From assembly GCA_002693605.1 (NCBI GenBank), contig NZQO01000101.1, forward strand, positions 1 to 22,929: 22,929 nt of DNA. The letters run 5' to 3'. The notes below the pieces were generated by a model. That model worked only from the letters and a program-made list of their open reading frames with translations. It had not been told where the DNA came from and made no database searches. Positions 7,127 to 14,415 of this stretch are shown here, in pieces; the first letter of the stretch is position 1, and each line of letters begins with the position of its first letter. The translations under genes were made by a program, and so were the position numbers. The stretch is from Flavobacteriaceae bacterium (GTDB lineage: Bacteria > Bacteroidota > Bacteroidia > Flavobacteriales > Flavobacteriaceae).

Positions 7127-8689
7127 ATGAGCAATATAAAAGTACTTTGGGTTGATGACGAAATAGATTTGCTAAAACCGCACATCCTCTTCTTGGAAAA
7201 TAAAAATTACAGCGTTACAACCGCACAAAGCGGTACCGAAGCGCTTGAGGAAATAAAGCAGGACAGTTTCGACATCGTTTTCCTGGACGAGAATATGCCC
7301 GGACTCACCGGGCTCGAGACGCTTGCAGAAATAAAGGAACTTCGGGCAAATTTGCCCGTAGTGATGATTACGAAGAGTGAGGAGGAATATATCATGGAAG
7401 AAGCAATTGGCTCGAAAATAGCAGATTATCTAATAAAGCCCGTGAACCCGAACCAAATTCTGCTCAGTCTTAAGAAAAACCTAGACCATTCGAGGCTCAT
7501 ATCAGAAAAAACCACTTCGAACTACCAACAGGAATTCCGTAAGATAGCGATGGATATGTCTATGGTAAACTCATTCGAGGAGTGGGCAGAACTTTATCAA
7601 AAATTAATTTTTTGGGAACTGCAACTGGAAGACATAGAAGATTCTGGCATGTTCGAGATATTGGAGTCGCAGAAAAACGAGGCCAATACGCAATTTTGCA
7701 AATTTATAGATAAGAATTATCCGCAATGGTTCGAGAATCCAGCCGAGGGCCCGGTAATGTCGCATACCCTCTTCCGCGAAAAAGTTGTCCCGCACCTCAA
7801 AGAGAAAAAGCAAACGTTGCTCGTGGTTATCGACAACCTTCGGTATGACCAATGGAAGTCGTTTGAGCCCTTCCTGAACAACAGCTACAAGAAAATAAAG
7901 GAAGAAAGTTATTACAGCATCTTGCCAACGGCTACTCAATATGCGCGAAATGCCATTTTTAGCGGTTTGATGCCAAATGACATGGAAAAATTGCATCCGG
8001 ATCTTTGGCTAAATGATACCGACGAAGGGGGTAAGAATATGAAGGAGGAAGAGTTTTTGGCGGCCCAGCTAAAGCGCTTGGGGCTTTCCCTAAACTGGAG
8101 CTATCACAAAATTTCAAGCTTGAAGCAAGGAAAACGCCTTGCCGAGAACTTTAAGGGCCATAAAGACGATGACCTCGTCGCATTAGTTTATAATTTTGTC
8201 GATATCCTCTCTCATTCCAAAACCGAAATGGAGGTGATCAAGGAATTGGCTTCGACCGATAAGTCGTACCGTTCATTGACCCAAAGCTGGTTTAAGAACT
8301 CGCCGTTACTGGATATAATTCAGCAGGCCTCGCAACTAGGTTTCCGCCTGATTATCACTACGGACCACGGGACAATTAATGTCAAGAACCCCTCGAAGGT
8401 TATTGGCGACAAGAACACGAGTCTCAACCTACGCTACAAAACTGGCAAGAGCCTTACGTATAATGATAAGGACGTTCTCGCGGCAACCGATCCGAAAACC
8501 ATTCACCTGCCCACTATCAATATGAGCAGTTCGTTTATTTTCGCAAAGGGAGACCTCTTCTTCGCTTACCCCAATAACTACAACCACTATGTAAGCTACT
8601 ACCGCAATACCTATCAGCACGGAGGGGTATCATTGGAAGAAATGGTAATTCCGTTTGCAGTTATGGACCCAAAACAAACAATAATGTAG
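7127..8689 (+). CDS. porX: PorX-type response regulator with PglZ/alkaline-phosphatase-like domain (type IX secretion)
   Basis: Two domains are clear. Residues 1-120 form a CheY-like receiver: VDDE (9-12), phospho-acceptor D54 in FLDENMPG, and K104 in YLIKP. Residues about 210-520 form a PglZ domain of the alkaline phosphatase superfamily. Likely metal and active-site residues are D236 (VVIDNLRYD), a threonine in PTATQYARN (268-270), D359 and H363 (FVDILSH), D413-H414 (TTDHG) and H498 (QHGG). This layout is that of PorX, which with the PorY kinase controls type IX secretion genes and gliding in Bacteroidota. Published work on PorX describes zinc-dependent phosphodiesterase activity on oligonucleotides. 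I chose the ATG at 7127 (MSNIKVLWVDDE), which gives 520 residues; an in-frame TTG 66 nt upstream would add residues that do not fit a receiver start. No PorY is in the window. Confidence 0.93.
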   Translation: MSNIKVLWVDDEIDLLKPHILFLENKNYSVTTAQSGTEALEEIKQDSFDIVFLDENMPGLTGLETLAEIKELRANLPVVMITKSEEEYIMEEAIGSKIADYLIKPVNPNQILLSLKKNLDHSRLISEKTTSNYQQEFRKIAMDMSMVNSFEEWAELYQKLIFWELQLEDIEDSGMFEILESQKNEANTQFCKFIDKNYPQWFENPAEGPVMSHTLFREKVVPHLKEKKQTLLVVIDNLRYDQWKSFEPFLNNSYKKIKEESYYSILPTATQYARNAIFSGLMPNDMEKLHPDLWLNDTDEGGKNMKEEEFLAAQLKRLGLSLNWSYHKISSLKQGKRLAENFKGHKDDDLVALVYNFVDILSHSKTEMEVIKELASTDKSYRSLTQSWFKNSPLLDIIQQASQLGFRLIITTDHGTINVKNPSKVIGDKNTSLNLRYKTGKSLTYNDKDVLAATDPKTIHLPTINMSSSFIFAKGDLFFAYPNNYNHYVSYYRNTYQHGGVSLEEMVIPFAVMDPKQTIM

Positions 8690-8772
8690 GAATTTTCTAT
8701 ATTACGTGTATTTCATCGAATATTTTAGCACATTAACGGCGAGTATCGCTATATTCGTTCGCAGTTAAGTTT

Positions 8773-9186
8773 ATGGAGCTAACGTACAACATACAGGACC
8801 TAGAAGAGGTCGCCGCCACAATTTTGGAGCACAGTACTTGTAAGACATTTATGTTCTATGGGGCGATGGGCGTGGGAAAGACTACGCTGATCAAGAAAAT
8901 GGCCGCGCATCTAGGGGTGGAAGAATCTTTGAGCAGTCCCACGTTTTCCATTGTAAATGAGCATACCACTGAACGCGGAATCCTGTACCATTTCGACTTT
9001 TACAGAATAGAAAAGGAGGAAGAGGCCCTAGACATCGGCATTGAGGATTATTTTGAGAGTGATGCCTGGATTTTCGTGGAATGGCCCAATAAAATTGAAA
9101 ACTTTTTGCCGGAACAATATTGCAGAATAGAGATAGAAATCAACAACGACCAAAGTAGAACCTTAAAATTAACGCCAGTGAAATAA
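8773..9186 (+). CDS. tsaE: tRNA threonylcarbamoyladenosine biosynthesis ATPase
   Basis: The 137-residue product matches TsaE in size. It has a Walker A motif GAMGVGKT (30-37), the family segment SSPTFSIVNEH (54-64), HFDFYRIE, and VEWPNKIENFLP near the C-terminus. TsaE is the ATPase that works with TsaD and TsaB to form the universal t6A modification at position 37 of ANN-decoding tRNAs, in the cytoplasm. It starts 83 bp after porX on the same strand. A porX-tsaE-alanine dehydrogenase order is, as I recall, frequent in flavobacteria. A weak -7-like TATATTCG (8750-8757) lies just upstream, so it may have its own promoter. No abnormal feature is seen. Confidence 0.96.
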   Translation: MELTYNIQDLEEVAATILEHSTCKTFMFYGAMGVGKTTLIKKMAAHLGVEESLSSPTFSIVNEHTTERGILYHFDFYRIEKEEEALDIGIEDYFESDAWIFVEWPNKIENFLPEQYCRIEIEINNDQSRTLKLTPVK

Positions 9187-9328
9187 GTTGCCATGCATTA
9201 CATACTGAGTCACCGCTACTTTAAATAACCGCCCCAAATCGTCTATTTTAGAGCAGGATATATCTTGACCAAAGGGTAACCTATAAAGATACGGTGAACA
9301 TAATTTCAAGACTTGTATTTTTTCGTGT

Positions 9329-9336
9329 TAGGTTTG
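9329..9336 (+). promoter_or_regulatory. Candidate -7 box for the small lipoprotein gene
   Basis: TAGGTTTG matches TAnnTTTG and lies 28 bp before the ATG at 9365. The bases running on from its last G, GTGCTATTAAC, recur exactly at the alanine dehydrogenase promoter. The -33 element is poor (TTTC about 22 bp upstream). Confidence 0.45.
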
Positions 9337-9364
9337 TGCTATTAACCTCACAAAAACATACATT

Positions 9365-9505
9365 ATGAAACTAACAAAGTACCTAGTAATCATCGCACTT
9401 TTCGGAACTGGATTATTTGTATCTTGCACCCCCGAATCAATCGAAGATGACCAAACAGAACAACAAGTTGACGCTACAAAAATACAACCGCCAAGGCAAG
9501 GGTAG
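9365..9505 (+). CDS. Small lipoprotein, 46 residues
   Basis: The ATG at 9365 opens 46 codons. The start MKLTKYLVIIALFGTGLFVS is a lipoprotein signal peptide: KLTK charge, a hydrophobic core, and then C21 after LFVS as the lipidation residue. The mature part is only about 26 residues, acidic then basic and proline-rich, ending in PPRQG. Export to the periplasm and anchoring in the membrane are inferred from the signal peptide. Very short lipoproteins of this shape occur in flavobacteria, but I know no function. The last 59 nt overlap the next gene in a different frame (9447-9980). A -7 box sits at 9329-9336. The clean signal peptide makes it more credible than its length alone would. Confidence 0.6.
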   Translation: MKLTKYLVIIALFGTGLFVSCTPESIEDDQTEQQVDATKIQPPRQG

Positions 9506-9980
9506 CACGAATCTTGCAATTGGAGGAATAATTGTTTTTCTAATTGCAATAACACCATTTATCTTTTACTCTTATGAAAGTTTCCCATCCGATACACAGG
9601 TTTGGGAAACTTCTCTTTTTACGATAACCACAAGTTACTTTTCAATTAATTCATATTTCTGGTTCTTAATTAGTAAAATTGTCCCCCTATATTTACTATT
9701 ACTTTGGTTCTTTACGTGCAAACATTGGTGGCACTGGATAATTTTGGTCCCCATCGCAATGTATTCTTTTCAATTATGGGCAGTAATAAACCAAAATACT
9801 AGCCCAGATGAAATAGAACTATATTATGTAATACCCTTGATGATGGTTTTAGTGCCTTTTGTTTATTTAATTAGAGCGAAACTATTTGCTAAAGTAAGGG
9901 AAGACGATTTGAAATCGTTTGAAGAAGAATTGATGACGGAAAAAACACTTTGGCAACAAGTAAAAGATCTTTTCCGCTAG
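9447..9980 (+). CDS. A+T-rich membrane protein of unknown function
   Basis: The ATG at 9447 gives 177 residues. After a basic N-terminus (MTKQNNKLTLQKYNRQGKG) there are about four hydrophobic segments (roughly 24-42, 64-90, 94-112 and 125-142), the third rich in Trp/His (CKHWWHWIILVP). A charged cytoplasmic-type tail (VREDDLKSFEEELMTEKTLWQQVKDLF) follows. I do not recognise the family. Three 60-base lines I counted inside the gene run about 27-33% G+C against about 45% in a sample line of the alanine dehydrogenase gene, suggesting separate origin or weak constraint. Its start overlaps the lipoprotein gene by 59 nt. No other ATG lies nearby upstream in frame, so the start is reasonable but not certain. 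Neighbouring genes do not suggest a role. Confidence 0.6.
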   Translation: MTKQNNKLTLQKYNRQGKGSTNLAIGGIIVFLIAITPFIFYSYESFPSDTQVWETSLFTITTSYFSINSYFWFLISKIVPLYLLLLWFFTCKHWWHWIILVPIAMYSFQLWAVINQNTSPDEIELYYVIPLMMVLVPFVYLIRAKLFAKVREDDLKSFEEELMTEKTLWQQVKDLFR

Positions 9981-10013
9981 ACCTACCCTATTCCTATTTT
10001 ACCATAAATTGCG

Positions 10014-10021
10014 TACCTTGG
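10014..10021 (+). promoter_or_regulatory. Candidate -7 box for alanine dehydrogenase
   Basis: TACCTTGG departs from TAnnTTTG at one base. The run from its last G, GTGCTATTAAC (10021-10031), is identical to the sequence in the same position at the lipoprotein promoter (9336-9346). The ATG is at 10043, so the leader would be about 15 nt. Confidence 0.4.
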
Positions 10022-10042
10022 TGCTATTAACTCAGAGCGTCG

Positions 10043-11242
10043 ATGACCCAACCAACTTCCCCTTTTACCAAGGCACAGTTATTACCCCAAGAGGAAACCC
10101 TTGAAATTTCCCGGCAACGTGGTGATTTGTTTATAGGAATCCCCAAGGAAACATATTTCCAGGAAAAACGTATTTGCCTCACCCCCGATGCTGTGGCCGC
10201 GATGGTCGCCAATGGCCATAAAGTACTCATGGAGAAAGGCGCAGGCGCAGAGGCCAGCTTTAGCGACAAAGATTATAGCGAGGCGGGTGCCCAGTTAACG
10301 AGCGATACCAAAAAAGTATTTGCCTGCCCCATCATTTTAAAGGTGGAACCCCCTACCCTCGAGGAAATACATCTAATGAAGCCGAAAACGGTTCTAATAT
10401 CAGCACTTCAGCTTAAAACCCGACAGAAGGAATACCTCGACGCTCTCGCCAAGAAAAAGATAACTGCCCTTGCCTTTGAATTTATAAAGGACGAGGACCA
10501 AAGCTATCCTGCGGTAAAGGCACTTAGCGAGCTTGCCGGAACCGCTGCCGTGCTCATCGCTGCCGAGTTAATGGTAAATGCCGAAAAGGGAAATGGTTTG
10601 CTTTTCGGAAATATAAGCGGAGTGCCCCCGGTGGAGGTCGTCGTTATCGGTGCCGGTACCGTGGGTCAATTTGCAGTACGCTCTGCCCTGGGCCTTGGCG
10701 CCAACGTAAAGGTGTTTGACAGTAGCATTACGAAGTTGCGCAATTTACAGTGCAATATTGGGCAGAATTTCTATACGTCCACCATACAGCCGAAAAATTT
10801 GATGAAAGCCCTACGTCGCTGCGATGTCGCGATCGGGGCCGTCAGGGGTAGTAATCGATCGCCGGTAATTGTTACCGAGGCGATGGTGACCAATATGAAA
10901 AAAGGGGCGGTTATTATTGACGTGAGCGTCGATATGGGCGGTTGCTTTGAGACTACCGAGATGACCTCGCACGACAATCCAACGAAAATAAAGCATAACG
11001 TTATCCATTATGGCGTACCAAATATTCCCTCGCGCTACCCCAAGACCGCCTCTATTTCTATAAGCAATATCTTTACGCCCTATTTGCTGAATATCGCCGA
11101 GTGCGGCGGACTGGAAAATGCAATTCGATTTGATGGCGGTCTCAGAAACGGTTTGTATTTTTACCGCGGAATTTTAACCAACAAGGCCGTCGCAGATTGG
11201 TTCGACCTCTCCTATAGCGACATTAACCTACTCATATTTTAG
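10043..11242 (+). CDS. ald: Alanine dehydrogenase (NAD-dependent)
   Basis: The 399-residue protein has the two-domain alanine dehydrogenase / transhydrogenase-alpha fold. The N-terminal domain begins near residue 30 with IGIPKETYFQEKRICLTPDAV, the family's substrate-domain signature. The nucleotide-binding domain has GAGTVG (203-208) with D226 at the end of the second strand, fitting NAD. IIDVSVDMGGCFETTE is the conserved catalytic-domain strand. The enzyme converts L-alanine to pyruvate and ammonia reversibly, in the cytoplasm. It is about 25-30 residues longer at the N-terminus than the Bacillus enzyme, as is usual in Bacteroidota. Its stop TAG abuts the ATG of the next gene, so the two probably form one transcript. 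Confidence 0.93.
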   Translation: MTQPTSPFTKAQLLPQEETLEISRQRGDLFIGIPKETYFQEKRICLTPDAVAAMVANGHKVLMEKGAGAEASFSDKDYSEAGAQLTSDTKKVFACPIILKVEPPTLEEIHLMKPKTVLISALQLKTRQKEYLDALAKKKITALAFEFIKDEDQSYPAVKALSELAGTAAVLIAAELMVNAEKGNGLLFGNISGVPPVEVVVIGAGTVGQFAVRSALGLGANVKVFDSSITKLRNLQCNIGQNFYTSTIQPKNLMKALRRCDVAIGAVRGSNRSPVIVTEAMVTNMKKGAVIIDVSVDMGGCFETTEMTSHDNPTKIKHNVIHYGVPNIPSRYPKTASISISNIFTPYLLNIAECGGLENAIRFDGGLRNGLYFYRGILTNKAVADWFDLSYSDINLLIF

Positions 11243-11629
11243 ATGAAATTAATCCACCGCATTGCGTACTATCTAGGCGGCTTCGTTATAGGTATCATAA
11301 TACTTCTGTTTTTTTTGGGGGGGAAAAGAGCCTCCTGCGACTATACGCCAACCGCAAGAACCCTGAAAAATATTGGACTTAAGAAACGGGTTATTTCCGA
11401 AGATGCCTTCGAAATTCTGCGCAAAAATCAATTGGATACTTCGGCCATTACAAACGTTCTCTCCACCGGCGACGTACTTTTTTCTGAAAGCAATACCCAA
11501 TTAGATTCCTGCAAGGTTTATGCGATTGAAGGAGAAGTTTACGAAAACGATGATCGCGTATTGAAAATAATGGTGGAAAATTGCAATCTTACCGCAACCG
11601 TTCTATCAGCCGAGGTGAAAAAGGACTAG
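11243..11629 (+). CDS. Membrane-anchored DUF4258-like protein
   Basis: 128 residues. The N-terminus (MKLIHRIAYYLGGFVIGIII, then LLFFLGGKR) is a single membrane segment. A periplasmic or cytoplasmic domain of about 95 residues follows. The pattern ISEDAFEIL..LDTSAITNVLSTGDVLFS...DSCKVYAIEGEV..DRVLKIMVENCNLTATVLSAE fits a DUF4258-type small alpha-beta domain as I remember it, though I could not run a profile. The function is unknown. It starts directly after the stop of alanine dehydrogenase (TAGATG), so it is made with that enzyme, a pairing I believe is common in this family. It converges with proline dehydrogenase, the two stops being only 5 bp apart. Confidence 0.72.
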   Translation: MKLIHRIAYYLGGFVIGIIILLFFLGGKRASCDYTPTARTLKNIGLKKRVISEDAFEILRKNQLDTSAITNVLSTGDVLFSESNTQLDSCKVYAIEGEVYENDDRVLKIMVENCNLTATVLSAEVKKD

Positions 11630-11634
11630 TCCAG

Positions 11635-12804
11635 CTACATTCCGCGTCGTTGTCGTTCCTTTTTCAATAAGTTAAGCTCACGGCTTGTCTGCCCCGCAAC
11701 CGATGTATTTTCCTCCGCCCTTCTAATAAGGTAAGGCATCACGTCCTTCACCGGTCCAAATGGAATATACTTGGCAACATTAAAGCCCGCTGCTGCCAAG
11801 TTATAGGTAATGTGATCGCTCATTCCGTAGAGTTGCCCAAACCATATGCGAGGCTCATCTTTGGCGAGGTCTTTCTGTTTAATCTCCTCTACGGCCAGGT
11901 AGTTACTAGCTTCGTTATGGGTACCTATAAATACTGAAATATCCTCCACATTCGCTATACAATAATGTAGCACCTCGTTAAACAAATCGTCCGTTGCTTT
12001 CTTGCTTTCGCAAATGGGCGTAGGGTAACCGTGCTCTAAAGCCCGCGCATGCTCCTTTTCCATATAGGCGCCACGCACAATTTTAAAGCCGAGTGTATAG
12101 CCCCCCTTCTTCGCGGCATCGTGTTGCTCCCTTAAATAGCTATAACGATCGTGCCTGTAGCATTGCAGGGTGTTGAACACAATGGGCTTTGTCTTATTGT
12201 AACGCTTCATCATTTCTTGGCAGAGGGCATCGGCCGCATCTTGCATCCACGATTCCTCCGCATCTATTAACAATGAAATATCGCATTCGTACGCCGTTTT
12301 GCACACCGCATCGTATCTAGCTTCTATACGGGTCCATTCGGCTTTTTCCTGTTCCGACAACGGCTCGTTTTCAGATTTTTTCCGCCATAGCTCAAAACGG
12401 CCCAGCCCCGTGGGCTTAAAAACCGAAAACGGCATGGCCTTCTTATTCTTGGCAAAGCGGGTAAGCTCGATAATCTTTTCTTTTGTCGCATCAAATTGCG
12501 CGTCACTTTCCTTCCCCTCTACCGAATAATCAAGTACGCTGTAAACATTCGCCTCAGAAAGGGCATCGACCGTAGTGAGACAATCCTTTTCGTTGACGCC
12601 CCCACAAAAATGGTCGAATACCGTGGCGCGAATCAAGCCGTCGACCGGTAAGTGCAAGTTAATGGCAAACTTGGTCATCGCGGTTCCAATTCGCACCAGC
12701 GGTTCGTTTGCAATCATTTTAAAGAGGAAATAAGCCCGGTCCAACTCGCTGTCGCTTTTTAGCTGAAAGGCTATTTCGGTATTATCGAAAAGGGTTTTAT
12801 CCAT
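11635..12804 (-). CDS. Proline dehydrogenase (stand-alone)
   Basis: A 389-residue monofunctional proline dehydrogenase with an FAD-binding TIM-barrel. Visible motifs are LLIDAEESW (178-186), GFKIVRGAYMEKE (239-251), FIGTHN (292-297), FGQLYGMSD (322-330) and YLIRRAEEN (358-366), the last being the arginine-containing substrate site. It oxidises L-proline to pyrroline-5-carboxylate and passes electrons to the quinone pool, usually at the inner face of the membrane. The partner P5C dehydrogenase, fused in PutA of proteobacteria, is not in the window. The gene diverges from aroB, with 71 bp between the two starts and overlapping promoter boxes. Its 3' end runs almost into the DUF4258-like gene. 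The length is normal for the bacteroidete/eukaryote-like single-function form. Confidence 0.93.
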   Translation of the reverse strand: MDKTLFDNTEIAFQLKSDSELDRAYFLFKMIANEPLVRIGTAMTKFAINLHLPVDGLIRATVFDHFCGGVNEKDCLTTVDALSEANVYSVLDYSVEGKESDAQFDATKEKIIELTRFAKNKKAMPFSVFKPTGLGRFELWRKKSENEPLSEQEKAEWTRIEARYDAVCKTAYECDISLLIDAEESWMQDAADALCQEMMKRYNKTKPIVFNTLQCYRHDRYSYLREQHDAAKKGGYTLGFKIVRGAYMEKEHARALEHGYPTPICESKKATDDLFNEVLHYCIANVEDISVFIGTHNEASNYLAVEEIKQKDLAKDEPRIWFGQLYGMSDHITYNLAAAGFNVAKYIPFGPVKDVMPYLIRRAEENTSVAGQTSRELNLLKKERQRRGM

Positions 12805-12806
12805 AG

Positions 12807-12840
12807 TTTGCCAAAAATGTCCACAAATATATTAGATTTG
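12807..12840 (+). promoter_or_regulatory. Candidate aroB promoter
   Basis: TTTG (12807-12810), a 22-bp spacer, then TAGATTTG (12833-12840): both boxes match the Bacteroidota pattern. The ATG is at 12876, giving a leader of about 30 nt. Confidence 0.55.
12824..12831 (-). promoter_or_regulatory. Candidate -7 box for proline dehydrogenase
   Basis: The reverse strand reads TATATTTG, an exact TAnnTTTG match, 20 bp upstream of the proline dehydrogenase ATG. It is separated by one base from the aroB -7 box on the other strand. No matching -33 box was found at normal spacing. Confidence 0.45.
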
Positions 12841-12875
12841 AAACTCATTTTAGCACACAATCCCTAAACATTCCC

Positions 12876-13949
12876 ATGAAGGAAAACGAGCAAAATATTG
12901 GAGTTGTTTACCGAGGCGAAGCGGGTTGGCGCCATTTCCAGAACCAGCTAGCCCAACTCGCCCCGACCTCCATTTTCATTCTTACCGATTCGAACACCAA
13001 ACACCATTGCCTTCCCTATTTCCTGGAAAAGGCAGCACTTAAAACGAATTATGCGGTACTGGAAATGGCAGCGGGCGAAGCGCACAAAACCATACATACG
13101 TGCATCGACCTCTGGAACGAACTTTCAGAAAAAAATGGCGATCGCAAAAGTCTGCTAATAAACCTTGGTGGCGGCGTTGTGACCGACCTTGGCGCATTCG
13201 TTGCCTGCACCTTTAAACGCGGCATTTCCATTATTAACATCCCCACTTCGCTCTTGGCAATGGTAGATGCCTCTATCGGCGGAAAGAACGGAATCGACCT
13301 AGGACCCATAAAAAACCAGATTGGGATCATTAAAAATCCCGAAACGGTAATCATCGACACCCGGTTTTTAAGCTCACTCCCTGAAGAGGAAGTGCGTTCC
13401 GGTCTTGCCGAAATGCTCAAGCACGGGCTCATTGCTAACGAAGATTACTGGAAGCGTTGCCAAGCATTTGAATTTTCTAGTGAAGAGGATGCCGAAAAAT
13501 TGATATGGGAGTCTATTGCTATAAAAAATGATATCGTGGCACAGGACCCCACCGAAAAAGGACTGCGTAAGGCATTGAACTATGGCCATACATTGGGCCA
13601 TGCCATCGAGTCCTATTTTTTGGATATCCCTGAAAAGCAAACACTCCTTCACGGCGAGGCGGTCGCCGTGGGAATGGTACTGGCCACATATATTTCGCGG
13701 GAGCTTTTTGGCTTTCCCGAAAATCAGCTAAATAATATTACCGAAGCACTTCTCGGCACGTACGGCAGGGTATCGTTCTCGCAGGAAGATATCGGGCGCA
13801 TCATTGACCTTCTGAAGTTTGACAAGAAAAACTTAAACGGCAAGGTGCTATTTGTCCTGTTGGCCGATTTCGGCAAACCGCAATTTGACTGTGAAGTTCC
13901 GAACTCATTGATAATTAACGCTTTTGAGTATTATGAAAATTTCCGATAA
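12876..13949 (+). CDS. aroB: 3-Dehydroquinate synthase
   Basis: 357 residues with the full DHQ synthase signature. LINLGGGVVTDLGAFVA (94-110) binds NAD; IPTSLLAMVDASIGGKNGID (122-141) is the substrate loop. The zinc site is built from E179 (GLAEMLKHG), the histidines of NYGHTLGHA (H238/H242) and H259 (LLHGEAVAVGM). The enzyme turns DAHP into 3-dehydroquinate, the second step of the shikimate pathway, in the cytoplasm. It is transcribed away from proline dehydrogenase and followed 75 bp later by a small acidic protein on the same strand, ending at a strong terminator. No other aro genes are present. Length and motifs are complete. Confidence 0.96.
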   Translation: MKENEQNIGVVYRGEAGWRHFQNQLAQLAPTSIFILTDSNTKHHCLPYFLEKAALKTNYAVLEMAAGEAHKTIHTCIDLWNELSEKNGDRKSLLINLGGGVVTDLGAFVACTFKRGISIINIPTSLLAMVDASIGGKNGIDLGPIKNQIGIIKNPETVIIDTRFLSSLPEEEVRSGLAEMLKHGLIANEDYWKRCQAFEFSSEEDAEKLIWESIAIKNDIVAQDPTEKGLRKALNYGHTLGHAIESYFLDIPEKQTLLHGEAVAVGMVLATYISRELFGFPENQLNNITEALLGTYGRVSFSQEDIGRIIDLLKFDKKNLNGKVLFVLLADFGKPQFDCEVPNSLIINAFEYYENFR

Positions 13950-14024
13950 ATTTAATAGGATTTCATTTTTTGAATTTTATTTTTGGAGATTATAAACAAG
14001 CAACCATCAATAAGACCTTATGCT

Positions 14025-14354
14025 ATGAGAAGAATTATTGTAGACTACAAAAAACTTACGCCCGAAATACTGTCGATGCTCGTCGACAAGTACCCTGATG
14101 GGTATGATGATGACCATGTTATCACTTTTAAGAATGCTAAAAATGAAACCGTCGAGGCCGTTGAGGTGCGCACAGACGATACCATATATTTAGTTAAGGT
14201 CAGCTCTAGGCTCGAATCTACCATGGCGAATTTCGAGGAAGATGATTATGATGACAGCGACTTTAACGAACCCATTGTTGAAATTCCTGAAAAGAAAAAC
14301 CTCGAAGATGATGAGATAGAAGATGATGAGGATCTAGAAGAGGAAGAAGACTAA
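14025..14354 (+). CDS. Small acidic protein of unknown function
   Basis: The ATG at 14025 (MRRIIVDYKKLTPEILSMLV) gives 109 residues. An upstream TTG would add 14 residues but looks less natural. The first 70 residues are a compact mixed alpha-beta region with the pattern DKYPDGYDDDHVITFKNAKN, then VEAVEVRTDDTIYLVKVS. The last 40 or so are strongly acidic and low-complexity, ending in a run of Asp and Glu. No signal peptide or membrane segment is present, so it is cytoplasmic. Similar proteins next to aroB occur in other flavobacteria as I recall, but no function is known to me. A T-rich -7-like box TATTTTTG (13978-13985) lies upstream. The stop codon is part of the terminator palindrome. Confidence 0.75.
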   Translation: MRRIIVDYKKLTPEILSMLVDKYPDGYDDDHVITFKNAKNETVEAVEVRTDDTIYLVKVSSRLESTMANFEEDDYDDSDFNEPIVEIPEKKNLEDDEIEDDEDLEEEED

Positions 14355-14386
14355 AAAAAGAGGCGCTAGCGCCTCTTTTTTTAGTC
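14349..14386. terminator. Perfect 38-bp palindrome acting as bidirectional terminator
   Basis: The centre GAGGCGCTAGCGCCTC is flanked by seven A on the left and seven T on the right, and the symmetry extends outward to a total of 38 bp without mismatch. It provides a GC-rich stem with a U-tract in both directions, between the acidic-protein gene (plus) and the PfpI gene (minus), which converge here. The stop codon TAA at 14352-14354 lies within the left arm. Confidence 0.9.
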
Positions 14387-14415
14387 ATTGTATCAATCAC
14401 TTACATTCACTTACT

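Noticed and set aside
7604..7996. Reverse-strand frame of 130 codons inside porX
   Set aside because: It lies within the well-supported porX gene and shows no domain or signal of its own.
11623..11632. Palindrome GGACTAGTCC between the converging DUF4258-like and proline dehydrogenase genes as a terminator
   Set aside because: Only a 10-bp self-complementary stretch with no loop, and no T-tract follows on either strand.
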